From contig JBAMDO010000034.1 of NCBI GenBank assembly GCA_037074765.1, positions 267,370 to 331,369 of the forward strand: DNA of 64,000 bases, given 5' to 3'. Source of the DNA: Mansonella perstans (Eukaryota > Nematoda > Chromadorea > Rhabditida > Onchocercidae). The notes below the pieces were generated by a model. It was given only the letters and a program-made list of their open reading frames with translations, did not search any database and was not told the origin of the DNA. Below, one piece after another: positions 61,661 through 64,000 of the stretch; within the stretch, counting starts at the first letter, position 1; every line of letters begins with the position of its first letter. The translations under genes and the position numbers were made by a program.

Positions 61661-61940
61661 TTTTATATCATTTGGCCTTAGGAATGTTCTAGAAGCATTG
61701 GTGGGCGGTGCTTGTGTGGAAGGGCGACCAATGAATAAACGGTGCTGTATTCCACCGAGGCTATAGAATGTTCTGGAAAGTTCTACGAAGGACTTATGGT
61801 CTGCACATTCGCAGAATATGAAACATTCCAGAAGATTCTTGGAGGGAATAGTATGTAGAGACATTTTAGGAGATTTCGATGGAATATATATGTGAAGTAA
61901 TTTCGTAATGAGAGGAAAAATCCCATTCCAGAATTGTTCG
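61661..61940 (-). promoter_or_regulatory. HSP90 heat-shock promoter: TATA box, CCAAT boxes and HSE cluster
   Basis: A TATAAAA box on the minus strand lies at 61661-61667. Heat-shock elements (alternating GAA/TTC units) follow upstream: three perfect units at 61682-61694, four perfect units plus an offset fifth at 61766-61789, three units with a degenerate fourth at 61826-61842 and a weaker pair at 61926-61939. CCAAT boxes occur on the minus strand at about 61698 and on the plus strand at about 61728. This is the arrangement expected for HSF1-driven induction. Confidence 0.85.
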
Positions 61941-62001
61941 GGACTTTTCCTCCGTTAATTTCGTAACGGAGGAAAAGTCTCATTTTCAGAATTTTTTCAA
62001 A

Positions 62002-62047
62002 AAATAAAATTTTTTCGATAATTGAAATTATCGAAAAAATTTTATTT
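62002..62047. repeat. Perfect 22-bp inverted repeat with 2-bp spacer
   Basis: Arms 62002-62023 and 62026-62047 are exact reverse complements, both containing TTTTTTCGATAATT or its complement, with GA between. It lies just upstream of the HSP90 heat-shock elements. It could extrude as a cruciform or be a remnant of a hairpin element; no function is shown. Confidence 0.9.
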
Positions 62048-63350
62048 ACAGGAGATTAGTGACAGACATTACAAAGCTTTTGAAATCGAGCATGTTGATA
62101 TCCGGAGCTTCTATTTTCAGATTCTTGTTTCAGTTAATACTGATTTCTTCAAAAGCTCAAGAAAATAGCATATAGGGAGGATTATAGTGATACCGATACA
62201 TTTCAGTATAAGTGGAATACAGTTCAGTTTGAAATTATAATAGAAAATCATGGAAGTTATTCAGGTTATGCATTTCCATGCATATCAGATTTCATCATAT
62301 ATTGTTTAATTGGAATATGTAATATTCTTGTTTATTTTCTCAAGTAATTAAATATCAAATTAAATTCATTTGCTTCATTATGATTAATGCTAGTAAATAT
62401 CATTTGTATTCATGTTGTACTTGTATAATCCGATTAGTATGAAAGGAAATTTGAATATTGCAAGATTGCAACTATAAACAAACAGGAACTTGTTAGTACT
62501 AAATTAATATTTGTCGAAATTCAGTGATGGAAGCGATATAATTCTCTTTCAAACTGGCAATATTATTCAATTTATCAAAAAAGCATAACAAAAAAGTAAC
62601 TAAATGAAAGACAACCATTAAAATCACAATAAAGATAATAAATGTGCCAAGAAAGGAAGACCGATGTCCTCGTAAATGTTACCATCTTATTTCAGTTGTT
62701 GTTTTCGGACTCGCAAATATGTTTGTTCAAACAAACAAAGAATACCATAATCAGTAATGTTATAATATGAACGAAAACAAAAGAACACTATGATCTATAT
62801 TAAGTAGTAAAGTATGCATCTGGGCTAATCTGATCACATATGACAACAAATCTCTGCAAAATTTGCTCTGATCGCTGTACTGGATCGAAAAGGCACCTAG
62901 AACCTTAACACTGAAAGCCGAATAGTTTCGAGTAATCTGCCATCACTTATCAATTTTCAAATATAGCAGCACTGACATACCATCCAATAGATGGAAACAA
63001 TAGCTCCAGGTTGCAGGAAAAGATTTGAAAATATTTAAAAAAACTTTTTTTCATTAAAAAAATCAGAAAATGTATTGCCGTAAATATTTTCAAATAAGCG
63101 TGCATCACAGTTAACGGTCCCATAATCTTTCATTAAATAACTGAAATGCGTAATTGATTATTGAATTTTTCAAAAGATATCAGATGATGTACGAAAGAGA
63201 AAGAATGCTTGGTGGACATTACGTCCTCTTTTTTACCTTTTACACAACACAATAACAGAAGACGGAAAGAATGAGTGAGAGAGAGGAGATATTGGAAAAA
63301 TCAGTTTTCGTATTGGTGGACTATTCAGTTATCAGAGTTTAAATCGTATT
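62048..63350. other. Intergenic, no gene seen
   Basis: Ordinary AT-rich DNA between the HSP90 promoter and the satellite array. No coding exon, RNA gene or further repeat was recognised. Confidence 0.5.
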
Positions 63351-64000
63351 TTTTCGCATCTGCACGTAAATCGTGTTTCTTCGCATCTGCGCATAAATTG
63401 TGTTTTTTCGCATTTGCACGTAAATTGTGTTTCTTCACATCTGCACATAAGTTGTGTTTTTTCGCATCTGCACGTAAATTGTGTTTTTTCGCATCCGTGC
63501 ATAAATTGTGTTCGCATCTGCACGTAAATTCTGTATTTTCGCATCTGCACGTAAATCGTGTTTCTTCGCATCCGCACGTAAATCGTATTTCTTCACATCT
63601 GCACATTAGTTGTTTTTTCGCATCTGCACGTAAATTGTGTATTTTCGCATCTGCACGTAAATCGTCTTCGCATCTGCACGTAAATCGTGTTTCTTCGCAT
63701 CCGCACGTAAATCGTATTTCTTCACATCTGCACATTAGTTGTTTTTTCGCATCTGCACGTAAATTGTGTATTTTCGCATCTGCACGTAAATCGTCTTCGC
63801 ATCTGCACGTAAATCGTGTTTCTTCGCATCCGCACGTAAATCGTATTTCTTCACATCTGCACATTAGTTGTTTTTTTCGGCATCTGCTCGTAAATTGTGT
63901 ATTTTCGCATCTGCACGTAAATCGTCTTCGCATCTGCACGTAAATCGTGTTTCTTCGCATCCGCACGTAAATCGTATTTCTTCACATCTGCACATTAGTT
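63351..64000. repeat. 27-bp satellite with 129-bp higher-order repeat, running off the window
   Basis: The basic unit is about 27 bp (GCATCTGCACGTAAATCGTG plus a T-rich CTT tail). Units start at 63356, 63383, 63410, 63437, 63464, 63491, 63514, 63541, 63568 and so on. From 63568 a five-unit block of 27+27+25+27+23 bp repeats as a 129-bp higher-order unit at 63568, 63697, 63826 and 63957 (the last spacing is 131). Because 129 is a multiple of three, long frames stay open on both strands, but the encoded Cys/Arg- or His/Ser-rich repeats have no sign of being real proteins. Confidence 0.95.

Noticed and set aside
63275..63966. Long open frames on both strands through the satellite (222 and 213 codons)
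   Set aside because: They exist only because the repeat period is divisible by three; the translations are pure repeats in both directions with no domain.

Overview
This is an AT-rich stretch of nuclear DNA from a nematode, most likely a filarial or other spirurid (clade III) worm. The evidence is the exon/intron style (small exons, T-rich introns, TTTCAG-like acceptors), the nematode-type alpha-actinin, and a 717-residue HSP90 ending in MEEVD. I cannot name the species from sequence alone. All gene models were built by hand from splice signals, and every listed exon set was checked for reading-frame continuity.

Layout. 1-870: AT-rich repeat interrupted by a foreign-looking insert. 3303-8951 (-): 11-exon gene for a 525-residue four-pass membrane protein that I do not recognise. 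13123-19928 (-): alpha-actinin (atn-1), 20 exons plus a previously duplicated, mutually exclusive CH2-end exon, and three non-canonical splice sites. 20-28 kb: noncoding as far as I can see. 28412-28947 (-): weak two-exon candidate. 30400-30971 (-): 64-residue single-pass membrane protein starting 145 bp behind the CPSF6 stop, an operon-like arrangement. 31117-33882 (-): CPSF6/CFIm68 mRNA 3'-end processing factor. 33.9-35.3 kb: divergent promoter region with three CACGTG boxes. 35307-38515 (+): MYG1 exonuclease. 42866-49132 (+): regulator of microtubule dynamics (RMD) protein with a 4.2 kb first intron. 55157-55526 (+): last two exons of an unrecognised gene, directly behind a 68-bp tandem repeat. 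56523-57608 (-): isochorismatase-like hydrolase. 58119-61427 (-): complete 12-exon HSP90 with a textbook heat-shock promoter at 61.66-61.94 kb. 63351-64000: higher-order satellite running off the window.

The genes are mostly housekeeping (cytoskeleton, RNA processing, mitochondrial/nuclear RNA metabolism, chaperone) and do not form one pathway. The linked-expression signals are the CPSF6/small membrane protein pair, the divergent CPSF6-MYG1 intergenic region, and the heat-shock promoter. The strongest observations for follow-up are the mutually exclusive alpha-actinin exons, the non-GT/AG splice sites in the same gene, and the operon-like micro-gene behind CPSF6.
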